64,000 bases of DNA from Adenophora triphylla var. japonica (Eukaryota; Streptophyta; Magnoliopsida; Asterales; Campanulaceae). The stretch covers positions 1-64,000 of the forward strand of contig JAFEMH010000979.1 of NCBI GenBank assembly GCA_022495995.1, given 5' to 3'. The translations under genes were made by a program, and so were the position numbers. Under the pieces are notes generated by a model. It was not told the origin of the DNA and made no database searches. It worked only from the letters and a program-made list of their open reading frames with translations. Of the stretch, positions 1-12,280 are shown in pieces (within the stretch, counting starts at the first letter, position 1; every line of letters begins with the position of its first letter).

Positions 1-1974
1 CTTTAGTCTTTGGTTGTAAAAGCCTGTCAGCATCAGCTTCAAATGCCAGAGTGTGAGAAAGGAACATTCATCGAGACCCGAGGTTTAAACCCAGTCTCAG
101 CCCAAGAGGGAATTCTAGTCCACATTGACAACATCTCAGTAACCACAGCAGCAGCTCATTCCGCACCCAAGGGATACGATCCCCATCTCGCTTGAAACTC
201 CGTTCTTAAACAATTTCCAAACACATTCCATATGTACATCCCGCACTGGGCCCCTACCATGTTTCAAGAAAAATCACCCTAGGCTCAAGGCACGTGCCGA
301 TTGCTAATGATAACATTTTCTTTCCAAAAGCGCTCCGTTACTTCCGTTATAACGGGGAAATAACGCCAAAGATAGTTTTTCCTAATTGTCAAAAATCCAA
401 CTTTAAGCTACTCTCTATCACAGAGGTCGAGAAGTTACGCTTAAGTTCTCCAAACTTAAGCTACCTCTATCACAAGTATTGAGAAGTATGCTCAAGTTTT
501 CCAAACTTTAGCTACCCCTATCTCCTCTGTCATAGTGACGTAAGCTTTAGTCAATTCAGTAGACAACCTCCAATAATTGTCAATCGTGTGACAACCTCCA
601 AGCAATTGTCAATCAGTGCGATGACAACCTCCATTAATTGTCAAAACCTCAAGCGATCCTGTAGACACTCGTTTCCTAACTATCTGTAGATGAGGTTTCA
701 ATCTACGACCAAGGCTTCGATTCTCCGGATACGAGGGTAGCCTTTCATAAAGGTCCAAACCCATCCGACCACTTTGGTCACCCTTTTCTTTCACCATTCC
801 TCAATGGTGCACAGTAAGCTTTGCATATAAAGTCCAACTTATATGACCACATTGGTCACCCCCTTTTATTTGGCACATTCCTAGTAGGATCGGCCGTGTG
901 ACCTCCTAGGTCACCCCCTGCTTTCCATCCTCTTATAGTATGTGGACCAGCATCTCTTTTGCCATGCTCCGCAAGATCCGCCATAGCCTACCAATCACCT
1001 CCGGAGAACATCGGTGCGCAATCCTTGCAGTAAACATAGCACAGGTATAAATATTCACGCCGTTTCTTGAAATCATTTCAAGCTGAAAATAGGTCAAAAC
1101 CTATCAATGTAGAACATGCATTTAGCATCACATTTCCTAGTTCAATCCATGTTCACATACAAATTAGCATGTTAACCTACACAGATTTCGGGAAAATCAA
1201 GTTCCAATCAATTTCAACCCAAATCAAAAAAATTTTAAACTCTAGCAAAGGTTACGTACTACAGCTTTTCTTCCCGACATCCGAGGCGCTGTTCATTAAG
1301 CCGTGGATAGAAATCCCCTCTTTCGGAAGCCTTGCGGGATGAATGGCCTTTGGTTCCTCTCGCCAACCCCTTCGCCGAGTAGCCAACACTAGCTGCGTGT
1401 TGTGGAGCCCCTCCTCCTCTGGTAGGGACGTGTTCTAGGAGGCATTTCTCCAACCGAATCTGACTTAAATGTTTGCTCTCTCTCGGGATTCCTCTCAATT
1501 TCTCTCCGATGGCTACTCCCTCCCGTTTCTCGTTTTCGTTCTCCCTCTCAATTTCAATTTTGATTAAGTTTCAAATGACGACCGCAAATTTTTAAAGAGT
1601 CTCGTCCACATGGCTTCTCTATGTCGTACGACATACTTAGCCTCCATTGTAATGCCGGTTTTTTTACAATTTTGCCCCCCCAAGGCTCAATTTTACAATT
1701 TCATCCCCTATAGGCCTCGTTTTACCCTTTTTGCGCCCCGACATTTCCAATCATATCAATCCAAGCTCTCTCCAAGGTGTCCTGCAGGCTGCCTATTTTA
1801 CAAATTTACCCCTCGTGGCTCATTTTATTTGCCCCGGCATTTTCAATTCTACTCTCAAATAATTAAATTGATCTGTACGTCCCATTTCTTTTTACAAAAA
1901 TTATCTGTCCTTCCCACTTCTTTACAAAATCCATTCTTTCTCGCGATCTCCTAAGTTATTCTGTAACATGTCTC
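1..1974. other. Non-coding LTR-like spacer
   Basis: I see no gene here; the open frames are short and match nothing I recognise. A small direct repeat built on the words gacaacctcc and aattgtcaa occurs three times at about 564-645. A block around 690-790, with the words cctccggata and tagcctttcataaa, recurs at about 2880-3060 and 3265-3330. This shared vocabulary ties the stretch to the LTR-like DNA downstream. Confidence 0.4.
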
Positions 1975-2860
1975 CAGGTATTCGAATGAAGGAATAAACA
2001 TTTCGCTCTCTCGGCGATCTCCGTTACCTTCTGAGAATGAAGGAATAACATTTCGCTTCTTTCGCATCTCCGTTATTCCAGATGAAGGAATAACATTTCG
2101 ACCTCTCTCAAGCGATCTCCGTTATTCTGTAATGAAGGAATAACATTTCGCTCTCTCGCGATCTCCGTTATCTCCAGAATGAAGGAATAACATTTCGCTC
2201 TTTCGATCTCCGTTATTCCAAGATGAAGTAATAACATTTCGACCTCTCTCGCGATCTCCGTTATTCCTGAATGAAGGAATAACATTTCGCTCTCTCGCGA
2301 TCTCCGTTATTCCAGAATGAAGGAATAACATTTCGCTCTCTTTCGATCTCCGTTATTCCCTAATGAAGGAATAACATTTCGACCTCTCTCGCGATCTCCG
2401 TTATTCCGTAATGAAGGAATAACATTTCGCTCTCTCGCGATCTCCGTTATTCCGAGAATGAAGTGAATAACATTTCGCTCTCTTTCGATCTCCGTTATTC
2501 CAGGATGAAGGAATAACATTTCGACCTCTCTCGCGATCTCCGTTATTCCGTAATGAAGGAATAACATTTCGCCCTTTCGATCTCCGTTATTCCGGTGATG
2601 AAGTGAATAACATTTCACCCTCTTCGCGATCTCCGTTATTCCGTGATGAAGGAATAACATTTCGAATCTCTCGCGATCTCCGTTATTCCAGAATGAAGAA
2701 ATAACATTTCGCTCTCTTTCGATCTCCGTTATTCCAGGATGAAGGAATAACATTTCGACCTCTCTCGCGATCTCCGTTATTCCAGAATGAAGGAATAATA
2801 TTTTGCTCTCTCGCGATCTCCGTTATTCCTTAATGAAGGAATAACATTTCGACTCGCAAG
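1975..2860. repeat. 45-bp minisatellite, about 19 imperfect copies
   Basis: Head-to-tail units of about 43-46 bp. Each contains gaatgaaggaataacatttc, then a CT-rich stretch (gctctctcgcg) and atctccgttattcc. Small indels and CT-run changes distinguish the copies. Tandem arrays in the untranslated parts of LTR elements are known for Tat/Ogre retrotransposons, which fits the setting. The array makes long minus-strand frames that are an artefact of the repeat. Confidence 0.9.
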
Positions 2861-5040
2861 CTTGAACTACGATCAAGGCTTGATTCCTCCGGATACGTAG
2901 GTAGCCTTTCATAAAAGGTCCACCATCCGACCGCAGCTGTGAGGTAGCCTTTCATAAAAGGTCCAGCCATCCGACCGCAATGGTCACCCTATGCCATCAT
3001 CGCTTCCTCAGCTGTGAGGCAAACCTTTCATAAAGGTCCACCCATCGACCACATTGTCACCTCTTGTCATTCATCACTCCTCGGTGGTGAAGCAGCTCCT
3101 CATGAGGTCCGCATATCCGACCTCATCGGTCACCTTCTAGCATATCCCCAAGAGGATCAATCGCCCGACCTCCTAGGTCACTTTCTCTTCTATTTTTCCC
3201 AAAGAAGAGACCGCTTCTCTCCGCTATTCCCCGCGGATCTTTTCTCAACTACGGCCTTGCCTTGATTCCTCCGGATACATAGGTAGCCTTCCAAAGGTTC
3301 ACCACTGACCACCTTGGTCACCCAATCCGTCTCGGCATTCGCCAGATCGGATCCTTTTTCTATCGATAACCCCACTCGCCCCGCAAGTGACGTTTCCGAG
3401 GGGCTTCTGTAAGTACCCAAATCTGGCTCATGCCTTCCGATTAATTTTCCCGGCAATTCTCCGGACTTTCCTAAAGTCCGGGAGCAATTCCGGAACTGTT
3501 TCGAACCTTCTGAGGAATGAAGGGACTGTTCTAAATTAAAAAGGCACGTTTTAATTGAATTTGGCATCCTTCTAGAAGTGACACTCGCATGATTTCTAGA
3601 AACATGCTTCGAGTCACACAGATAATGCCGCACGGCCGCATACAAATAAGGACCTCCTAGCCGCACGGCCATTAGCCTTATCCAGATGCCTATAAATAGA
3701 GCCCTCTACCCATTTAATAACAACACAATCGTAGAATTACCAAGATAAAACTCTCTCAAATACTCCACAAAGATCGTGAAGTTTAAGGTGCGCAAGCCAC
3801 CCCCTCCTCCTCCGCCTCCAAGAGTTGGTCCCTCCGTTAGGCAAAACCCCAAGAAGAAGAGGTCACCACCATTGGTAATCTCTCACTCCCTTACCTTGCA
3901 TTATACTTGCTCTATGTGATTTAATTGCTCATTGCATTCATATATTGTCATTATCTTGCTTCTTTGGGGAATTGACATTTATCATTAAAGATCCTATCTT
4001 CATCATATCCCCCTCCCCCTTTTTGCATCCTTTGCATGAAATAAACATCACTTGCTATTAAAAATGTAATCTTTATATTTGCATCATTTGCACCCAAAAA
4101 TCCCTTTTTTATAAAAATGCCATCTTTATGCATCCTTTGCTCATAAAAATGCAATCTTTCCATTCAAAATGCATCATTTGCATATAAAAATCCTATCTTG
4201 CATCCTTTGCATCTAAAACCCATCTTTATGCATCCTTTGCATCAAAGATCATCCTTTTATCATCAAATTAGCATCCTTTGAATATTAAATACTATTGTTC
4301 AACATAAAAATGCATGCTTTGCATAAAAATTATGTCTTTATATAAAAATGCATCCTTTGCAATCAAAAGCATCCCAGCAATCCCAAAATGTCATTTTTTC
4401 ACTAAAAATGTCATTTTTACATGCATTCCCCATGTCCCCATTAGCAACCTTTCGTAACGGACCGGTGTAAAGATCCTATCTTTACATCGTTTCTTCCATT
4501 AAAGGTGCCACAATCTCTTTAGAAAAGGATAAACCTTAAACCTATATCTCCGATTATCACTTAAGACGAGCATGAAGCATCTATATAAGCTCAATCGTCT
4601 CAAGGCGTAGGATTGATGGGCTAAGGTCACTCCTTTCCTAAAGAACCTCATTTCGGACTATAAAAGAGAGTCTTTCTCTCGATCACGCAAGTCCCGAGGT
4701 TAAAAGCGATGATCACAAGTCCAAGATGAGGACGGGATCAAAATCCCGAATACATAAAATTCAAGAAATCCCGAGCGACAACCAACAAATGGTTTGTACG
4801 TCCGGAAGACAACTTGGGACATTCCCTCCCCTTTTATTCAAACACATGCATACAAGAAAGCACGCAAGCAAGCACGATAAACGGAATCTGGTGAGACTGC
4901 TACGCAAGGCACCTTGGGTGAACAACGATCCGTTCTTCCCAAGGGGTAACTTAACTCTCCGAACCCATAAAAACCTTTATTTTCAAAGTTTTGAGGAAAT
5001 CAAAATGGCGTGGCGACTCCGTTTTTTAAATTAAACCGAA
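2861..5040 (+). repeat. LTR-like region, possible Tat/Ogre LTR end on the plus strand
   Basis: No gene. The stretch holds a TATA-box motif at 3691-3698 followed by a pyrimidine/adenine-rich leader. Near 5011-5021 is tggcgactccg, which resembles the tRNA-Arg primer-binding site I associate with Ogre/Tat elements. Together these suggest the promoter and 3' end of a plus-strand LTR. I cannot find its partner LTR in the window, so the boundaries are guesses. Between 3950 and 4440 the DNA is a run of degenerate gcatcctttgcat-like words. Confidence 0.4.
3691..3698 (+). promoter_or_regulatory. TATA-box motif of the LTR-like region
   Basis: The core tataaata sits just before a C/T-rich stretch and a leader with many short A runs. 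The placement is what one expects for an LTR promoter, but no transcript evidence is available. Confidence 0.4.
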
Positions 5041-5424
5041 TGTTTTCAAACTCGCGTGAATCCAACAAAAACTAAATTTGGGCACACATTCAATGGGGCC
5101 CCCTAAGATAGCTGACCTGGGAGAAGGTTGAACCGATGGATCCCTAACAAACTAGTGAGGATCGGGCACGGGGTTCCGAGGATCTCGAGCGATCCTTTAG
5201 ATGTTCTCCCCGAACACCATTTTTCCCAAATCGCACGGGGCCTGGTGTGCCTAGCGGTCGAATTGAGTAGCAACAGGAGCTTGACCCTCCGGGAGAGGAG
5301 ATGACCTGAGGCGGGAGAGTGAGCCCGAGGTGGCCTCTCGCCGTGGTTCATCCACCGGCCTCTTCGCTCGACGAGCACGGAGACCGAGGATGATTTAACG
5401 CGAGGAAGGAGACCGGATGGCCGC

Positions 5425-7157
5425 GTGGCACCTCTACGAAGGCAACATAAATTGTTGATGCCTTCGAGGAGGATTCTCGAGGAGGAGGTCCCTGCTCGAG
5501 GTAGAGGCAAGAGACCCGCCTCGAGGCAAATCCCGGCCGAGGCCGTAAGAGGAAAGCCAAGTGAAGTGGCTACCCTAGATCGGGAAGAGGAGATATACAC
5601 CCTGGCGCTGACTCCCAAGCAATTCCGTGTCCGCACACTTAGCCACAGACAGAGCCGCGCCGCAGATCAGAGCAGTGATGTCCGCGAGGATAATAGGGCA
5701 TGTATTTTCTATGGGGCTCGGGCCGAGAATGGCCTAAGACTTCCCTTGATCCCTTCATCTATTTTTCTTGAATTTCAACCGCTTGTCTTCCCATGCACCC
5801 GACTCCCAATGCCATTAGAGCCCTTGTCTCGTTTATAACTCGTTTGCATGGTTTTCGGCTACGAACCCTCCCTTTCGGGCTTTATGCCTATTACTGTAAT
5901 CCGCATTAGTAATGGCAACCTCGGGTTTGAAGGCTAAGAACAACTCTCCCTGACCTTCTTTCGCCTCTTCAAACAAATTTGACCAATGGAACCAGAGGAA
6001 TATTTTGGTCATCGAAGTCTAGGTTTGGCCGGGCTTTTCCCAAACCTTTCGGGCCCCGTCCCGAAGGTGGCCGCTTCTTCATATCCTAACCTACCAAGGC
6101 CCGAGGCGCCGCGCATTGCCCCGGGAGACCCATTTGGCCAAGTATATAACCAACGGGGTGCAACCCGTTTATGACGTGGGCACGAAAGCGGACTATGAGC
6201 CCTTGTTGATCTACTCAGGGGTGGCCCCTCGGCGGGAGGGTAGCTACTATGCCCCTAGAGTAGCAATAGGGCCCCAGCCTTGTGACCCTGATTGGAGGGT
6301 ACACGAATTTTATCAATTTGAGGCCGACTGTAAAACTTGTATGCTGGGCGCTGAGTGCGAGCCTCCGGAACTGATTGGTCTCTATTCTGCTCCTTGAGAA
6401 AGCTGTTTGTTTGTCTTGCTTTACTTTCTCGAAAAATTGTAATCTAATCAATCCCTTTTCTTTTAAGAGTAGACCCCGAGGAGTATAACTTCGATGGCCC
6501 CCGAGCGCCACCGAGCCAAGGCCCGAATATGCGGCACAACAAAAACATGCCGCGAAGAGGCAAGCCGCTGGCGCGCACGGCAAGTGATGCCACTCGCCTC
6601 GTGGCAAACAGAAGACCGGCTCAACTCTGGCCGCCCTGCGATTTCTTACTACTAAGGATCTGCTTCCACCCTACGTGGGTCCTCCCTCAAGCATTTCCAA
6701 TCGCTCATGGCCCCGCCTCCCTTAGCCGCACCATCTCCCTTGCCGAACCATTTCATCCGGGCACCATCAGGAGCAGTCCAGAAAGAGTACTGAGAGGGAG
6801 GCTGACTTGGGGCTCAAGGAGAGGGCCTCAAAATCTCATAGGGGAGGGGGCACACATGCCCAATCCTCCACTACCATTACCCCCGTCTCCTCCTCTGCTC
6901 CCCTCCGAGGGGGGACTATCTGCTCAAACTCCTACCCTGTAGCTTCCCTCAGCACCCGCGAGGAGGCACTGGCTATTAGGAAGAGATTGTCAGAGGTGCC
7001 TGCTATCACCGGGGTTGATCTCTACGCCCGATCAGCGAACAACTCCGTTGCGGGGATTTGTCTTCTGAACCGGTTTTACTCCCCGGATTTCTACAAAAAT
7101 GTAGTGATGAAGGAGAATCCGCGGCCCCGATTGGGACATTGGCATGGCCCTTACTGA
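5425..7157 (+). pseudogene. Broken plus-strand ORF series antisense to the Tat-like element
   Basis: Several plus-strand frames (5425-5838, 5986-6174, 6116-6397, 6529-6942, 6807-7157) look like pieces of one protein. The piece ending at 6397 has a tidy C-terminus with a CKTC...GAEC cysteine pattern and ends ELIGLYSAP. The sequence between the pieces has intron-like ends (a polypyrimidine stretch and aag near 6469, and another near 7240). Tat-lineage elements often carry an antisense ORF between integrase and the 3' LTR, and these pieces lie exactly there relative to the minus-strand pol at 9.4-12.3 kb. I do not recognise a function. Frame changes make it a likely pseudogene. Confidence 0.35.
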
Positions 7158-7275
7158 GGTTTGGACCTGTCCCTCCTTTTATTTCAACACTGGGGCTTGG
7201 TAATTTTTTTCGACTATTTCTTTCTCTCTCGCAAAGGGCAATAAAGTATTACGGCTGCGAGAATGCACCGATGGG

Positions 7276-7731
7276 ATGGCTGCTGAGCTCGACGGGCAGA
7301 CTGAGATTTTGGCGGATAAGCTCCGCAAGCTGGCCCAGTCTGAGGAGAAGGTGAAGGCCTTGTCCGCCGCCTTTGCTGATAAGGAGACCACCCTTACCGA
7401 GAAGGAGGGGGATTTGAGGGACTTCTCCGACCGATTGAGCGAGGTGGAGAAGAAGCTGGAGCAGACCAAGGGGGAGCGGGATGAGCTCCGCGGGCACAAG
7501 TTCTCCTTGGAACATAGGAGTGTTGAACTCTCCAAGAGGCTGGAGGCTTCCAAGTCGTCAATCTTGACTTTGAAGGCCAAGGTAGATGAGCTCTCTGACC
7601 AACTGCTTCCCCTAAGGCAGTTTGAGTTGGAGAGGGAGGCTGTGGTGCTTGCTGCCCGCAAGGAGGCGGTGGAGGAGTTCAAGAACTCCGAGGAGTATAA
7701 AGATATCCTTGCCTCTGAAGGCTTCTCTTAG
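7276..7731 (+). CDS. Coiled-coil antisense ORF
   Basis: A 151-residue frame, almost wholly predicted alpha-helical coiled coil. Charged E/K/R-rich heptads run from about residue 5 to 140, for example KVKALSAAFADKETTLTEKE, and there are no membrane segments. The base composition is much more GC-rich than the flanks. An intron-like stretch ends with cgcaaag at about 7244, and the frame is open upstream of the first Met, so this may be a downstream exon of the broken ORF series at 5.4-7.2 kb. After the TAG stop a related frame continues to about 7930, suggesting a premature stop. This type of coiled-coil ORF accompanies plant gypsy elements; no function is known to me. Confidence 0.45.
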   Translation: MAAELDGQTEILADKLRKLAQSEEKVKALSAAFADKETTLTEKEGDLRDFSDRLSEVEKKLEQTKGERDELRGHKFSLEHRSVELSKRLEASKSSILTLKAKVDELSDQLLPLRQFELEREAVVLAARKEAVEEFKNSEEYKDILASEGFS

Positions 7732-8229
7732 TACGAGGCCGCTTGGCCAACGCAGATACGGAATTTTGCTGCTACGGGCAAGTTCTCAGCTCAGCATTTG
7801 GCCTTAATAGGCTCACTGATTGCTCCTGATGATATGTGCCTGCCCGGGCATGCACTAGTCCATGTGTCCGAGGATAAGGTTAAGAACTTGGAGTTGCCGC
7901 TGGCAGCCTCCATGCCTCCCCGTGGCTGAGTGTCACCGCCACCGACCTTATGTGACATGGATGCCCCGAGGTTCGGGATGAGAAGCTTTCCTACGAGGAG
8001 GCCGTTGCTCGCGTTCTCCCCAATGGGCCAAGAATCGCCGAACTCTTTCCTCGCGGCCGCTTCCTCTCCCCGTCTCCACGGATCCAATCATCTCTCCTGG
8101 CCATCACCGATCCGACCGTGAATACCAACCTTCCTTCTCCTACACCGGCCTCGAAGCGCCAAGGATAGCGCGGCCACAAAAATGCCACCGAAGATCCCAA
8201 GGACTCGGTCCTTTAGCTTAGGATTTTTG

Positions 8230-9229
8230 TTTTCCTCTTTTGTAATAGATTGGTAGGACCTTTGTAATTATTTTCACCTATTAATAGAAGTATTCTTTTC
8301 TTAATTGCTTGTCCTTCTAGGCTGTTTTGAGTTTTGACAATACTTGAGTACCTTGGTACTTGCATTCTTGCTATTCCTTTTTCCAAATGTTTTTGACTTG
8401 GAACAATTAAATTTTATACTCTCTTCCGCTGGGCCGTGAGGCTTAAGAGGGCCTTTTGCCCGCATTTTTGAGTTTTCCTAACTCTGTATTCAAAATCTCT
8501 TGGATTTTTTGTGAGAGTCAGCCCTATTTCACTACGATCGTGTTTGTTTGGCCTTGTGGCAAACTTTGAGGCCTTAACCCCGTTTGTCTATTTGACATGT
8601 TTAAACTCCTTTGATCACTCCCATCCATTTAAACTTATGTTCCGAACTTGCGATCTGTGGTGTAAGTTAAAAGCGCCAAGGCAAGCTACTTTCATAGGGC
8701 ATGTAGAGGGTGGCCGTGAGGCGATATTCTACGCAACAGTAGGTATTAGCGTATTGGCTCATTAACCTACCGGCATCTGTATCCACGATTGGTGGTTCAC
8801 GCGATTTGACCCTTTATTCAAAACTTCTTGAGTTTTTTGTGAGGGTCTTGTGGCGATCATGTAAGCGGGCTCATATGTTGGCCTTTGTCACATACGGGCA
8901 TGCGAGTAACGGCCCTAAAAAGGGCCTTTTAGCATTTAGTGGGTCCGGACTTTGGCCTTTGTCCCCACTTGCATCTATATCCACTTTTTCTTGGTGGTAT
9001 CACGCGGACAGGACAGAGTATCTTGTCCGCGATCGAGTACATGCGTAATGGCCTTTGTACACATATAGGCGTGCGGATCGTAATGGATCTTTGCGCATCA
9101 GTAGGTAGGGACTCATATGTTGGCCCTAGAACCTACTAGCATCCGCTTGCGGGCATCCACCTCAGCTTTTGAGGCTAGTGGGAATAGTGCTAAGACAATT
9201 TTAATACTAATTTTGCATGAAAATTGATT
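8230..9229. other. Non-coding spacer between antisense ORFs and integrase
   Basis: No credible gene. The stretch is T-rich from 8220 to 8420, with possible poly(A) signals for the plus-strand ORFs. From 8510 to 9180 there are loosely repeated words such as catatgttggcc and cacatacgggcatgcg. It probably belongs to the long untranslated part of the Tat-like element. Confidence 0.4.
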
Positions 9230-9372
9230 CAATATTCATACATTCGTAGCCTCTATTCACCTTCAAAAATTACAAAGATTTCAAAAGAAGTACTTTCTAA
9301 GGTGATCGATGTTCCACGCGTGTTTGAGCTCTTTTCCTTCCTTTGTCCGCAATATGTAGGTACCCTCCTTGA

Positions 9373-10989
9373 TTATTTGAGTAACCTCATACGAACCTTC
9401 CCATTTAGGGGAGAGTTTGTTGAAACTGTGTCAGTCCCTGACCTCCAAATTTCTAAGTACCCAATCTCCAACTCAAAACTTCTCCTATTCACTCTTTTAT
9501 CATGGTGCTTCTTCGCCTTTTGCTTGTAGTTCACCATTTTTTCATTTGCCCGCATTCTTTTTTCTTCGAGATCGTCCAGGTCACACCTTCTGTTTGCCTC
9601 GTTTTGAGACTCATCGAAGTATGTGACTCTGTACGAGGGTAGGGCAACCTCAACTGGAGCCATTGCCTCTGACCCATACGTGAGCAAGAAAGGAGTTTCT
9701 CCCGCTGAAGTTTCGATCGTCATGCGGACAACCCATAATGCGGTCTGGAGCTCGTCCAACCATCGTCCTCCTCGTCCCTCCAAATTTTTCTTTAGGGCGG
9801 TCAGGACTAGCTTGTTCGCGGCCTCAGATTGACCGTTCCCCTGGGGATATGCAACTGCGGATTGGCGATGTTGCACCTTCATTCTCACACATTCAGCAGT
9901 GAATTTTGCAGAAAACTGAGTGCCATTGTCCGAAATTATTGCTCGGGGAACCCCAAATCGGCAATAGATGTGATCGTGGACAAAATTGATAGTATTCTCC
10001 TCGGAGATAGTGGCTAAGCCCTTTGCTTCCGTCCACTTGGTAAAATAATCCACAGCCACAACGGCATACTTAATGCTTCCTCGAGCAGTTGGGAATGGTC
10101 CAAATAGATCAATCCCCCACGTATCAAACGGCCACGATGGTACAATCAAAGTTTGCTCTGTTGATGGTAGTCTAGGGATGTCCGCAAATCGCTGGCACTT
10201 ATCACACTTTCTTACGTACTCCTGCACATCTCTTCTCATCGTAGGCCAATAGAATCCTTGGAATTTGATTTTGTCTGAAAGAGTGCGAGCACCGGGATGT
10301 CCGCCACAAACTCCTTCATGAACCTCATAGAGTAAGTTGGTGGTCATGTGAGTTTTGACGCATCTTAGCAAAGGCTTGGTGAATGATCGTCGAAAAAGTA
10401 CTCCATCCAGGACGAGGTACTTTGTGGACACCTTTCCAATGGCCCTAGCCCTTGCTGGATTCTCGGGGAGGGTTTGCCTCTCGATGTAATCCTTGATCTC
10501 ATCTACCCAGTCCCTTACTTGATCCTCAATATTTTTTATCTGAATTCGATCTATAGCAGGTCTCTCCGTGAATTCTATCTGACAATCCGTCTCCAAGTCT
10601 ATGACTTCTTGATCGGTTATTCTGGAGAGTAGGTCAGCCTCCGTGTTATCTTCTCTCATGACTTGGTTCAGCTCATAGTAGGTAAAATTTTTGATGAGGG
10701 TCCTTGCCAGACCGCAATACTGAGTTAGCACTGGGTTGATCGTGTCATACTCCCCCTTAATTTGATTTACTATGAGCTGAGAGTCACTATTGATCTCAAT
10801 ATTCTGAACTCCCAAGTCTCTTGCCAATTCCATGCCCGCTATAATCGCTTCATACTCAGCCTGATTGTTTGAGGCTTCGAATTTGAATCTCAAGGCTCTT
10901 TTGAATTTTTCTCCGCAGGGGGCGATCAAGAGTATGCCCGCTCCACTTATTAACTTGCTCGCAGAGCCGTCCACGAATAAAGTCCACAC
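9373..10989 (-). pseudogene. Retrotransposon RNase H and integrase (3' pol)
   Basis: The longest pol frame, 538 residues. An RNase H domain fills residues 1-125: the first catalytic Asp is in LFVDGSAS, the Glu in NNQAEYEA and a second Asp in INSDSQL. Integrase follows, with an HHCC zinc finger (H and H around VHEGVCGGH, then CDKC), then the catalytic core with Asp in WGIDLFG, Asp in ISDNGTQF and Glu in GQSEAAN. The C-terminus switches frame near residue 515: the end of the integrase continues in another frame down to about 9300. The Met at 10989 is internal to pol, not a true start. Integrase inserts the DNA copy of the element; RNase H removes template RNA. Confidence 0.85.
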
Positions 10990-11046
10990 TTCTTCTGGAC
11001 GCTCCTTGTGCTGTATAATCTCAGTGTTCGAGCTATCTTGGGCTTC

Positions 11047-11802
11047 CTATGACTCTGCCCGCTTTCTTTTCCCCAGGTCACTGTCCGCTAGTTTAAATGA
11101 CGATTCTGCCACAAAATCAGCTAAGGCCTGCGCTTTGATTGTCCTTCTCGGGGAGTAGGTGATCTCGGAACTCCGGGTGAGCTCGATAGGCCAAGCTAGC
11201 ATTCTCCCCGAGGACTCTGGTTTGTGTAAAACCTTTCTAAGCGGGGCCTCAGTGGGTACAATTATAGGATGTGCAGAAAAGTAAGCTCTTAATTTTCGAG
11301 CAGATACAAGCAAGACGTAAGCTAATTTTTCTATATTTAAATAAATCCCTTCTACGGCTGACAGTGCCTTAGATACATAATAAACTGGTTTTTGGGAGTT
11401 ATTATCCTCCCTTACAAGAACAAAGAAGCCTACCGCGTATCAAGAATCGCTAAAAACAAAGTTCTTCCCGGCACCGGCCGCTAAGTAGAGGGCCGCCCGA
11501 GGTATCTCTTCACTTCTTCAAAAGCTTGACTAAGTCTTGACTCCATGCAAATTGCCATCTTTCTTCCCCCTTTCGTAGTTTTGAAGAAGGGGAGGCGTCT
11601 CTCTCGCCGACCGCGAGATAAAGCGGCCAAGTGTGGTGATGCGCCCGTTTAACTTTTGGACATATTTCACGCAGTGCGAGGCCTCATGTCTAACAACGCT
11701 TGAATTTTCTGATTGGCTTCAATTCCCGCCGGTTGACCATGAATCCAAGGAACTTGCCGCTTTGACCCCAAATGCACATTTTAGAGGGTTCGGGCTTTCA
11801 TG
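11047..11802 (-). pseudogene. Retrotransposon RT connection and first RNase H remnant
   Basis: The open part, 11047-11313, has the signature SARKLRAYFSAHPI, which in gypsy pol ends the first RNase H domain, followed by ALADFVAES before the second RNase H. The part from 11314 to 11802 is shifted between frames but keeps recognisable pol words. It joins the RT fragments upstream to the integrase frame downstream on the minus strand. Confidence 0.65.
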
Positions 11803-12280
11803 TTATTGCGGCGCAAGTTTGAGAAGGTTTCCTCCACGTCGAGCTCGCGGGAGTTTTCTCGTCTTTATAACCATGTCATCGATGTAGGCTTCAAGGTTTC
11901 GCCGCCAATTGGTTCTTAAAGACAATATTGACCATTCGCCGGTAGGCGGCTCCCGCATTTTTAGCCCGAAGGGCATCATGGTATAACAAGATGTCTTGCC
12001 CGCAATGATGAAAGCTACAGAGCGAACATCTTTAGGAGCCATTTCAGATCGACGGTAGCCTGAGTAGGCGTCTATGAAGCTTAATACCTGTGACCGCCAT
12101 GGAATCCACAAATCTGTCTAAGCGAGGAAGAGGGAAGCAATCCTTGGGGCATGACTTGTTGAGATCGGTGAAATCAACACACATCCTCCACTTGTCGTTG
12201 GCCTTTTTGACCATGACCACATTTGCAAGCCATTTGGGGTAGGAGATTTCCTTAATTATCTCCGCTGAGCAACTTTTCAA
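11803..12280 (-). pseudogene. Retrotransposon reverse transcriptase, frameshifted
   Basis: The first frame (12044-12280) carries the RT fingers signature ending WRMCVDFTDLNKSCPKD. A second frame (11803-12111) carries FIDAYSGY, the MMPFGL block and the catalytic YIDD in EAYIDDMVIKT. The two overlap in different frames, so a frameshift lies near 12080. Reverse transcriptase copies element RNA to DNA; this copy cannot make an intact enzyme. Confidence 0.85.

Noticed and set aside
2073..2753. Long minus-strand frames with GITEIARE-type repeats
   Set aside because: They are translations of the 45-bp minisatellite. Unit length near a multiple of three keeps frames open; there is no start context or non-repeat part.
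7179..7682. Minus-strand Ser/Leu-rich frame
   Set aside because: It is the reverse shadow of the coiled-coil ORF at 7276-7731.
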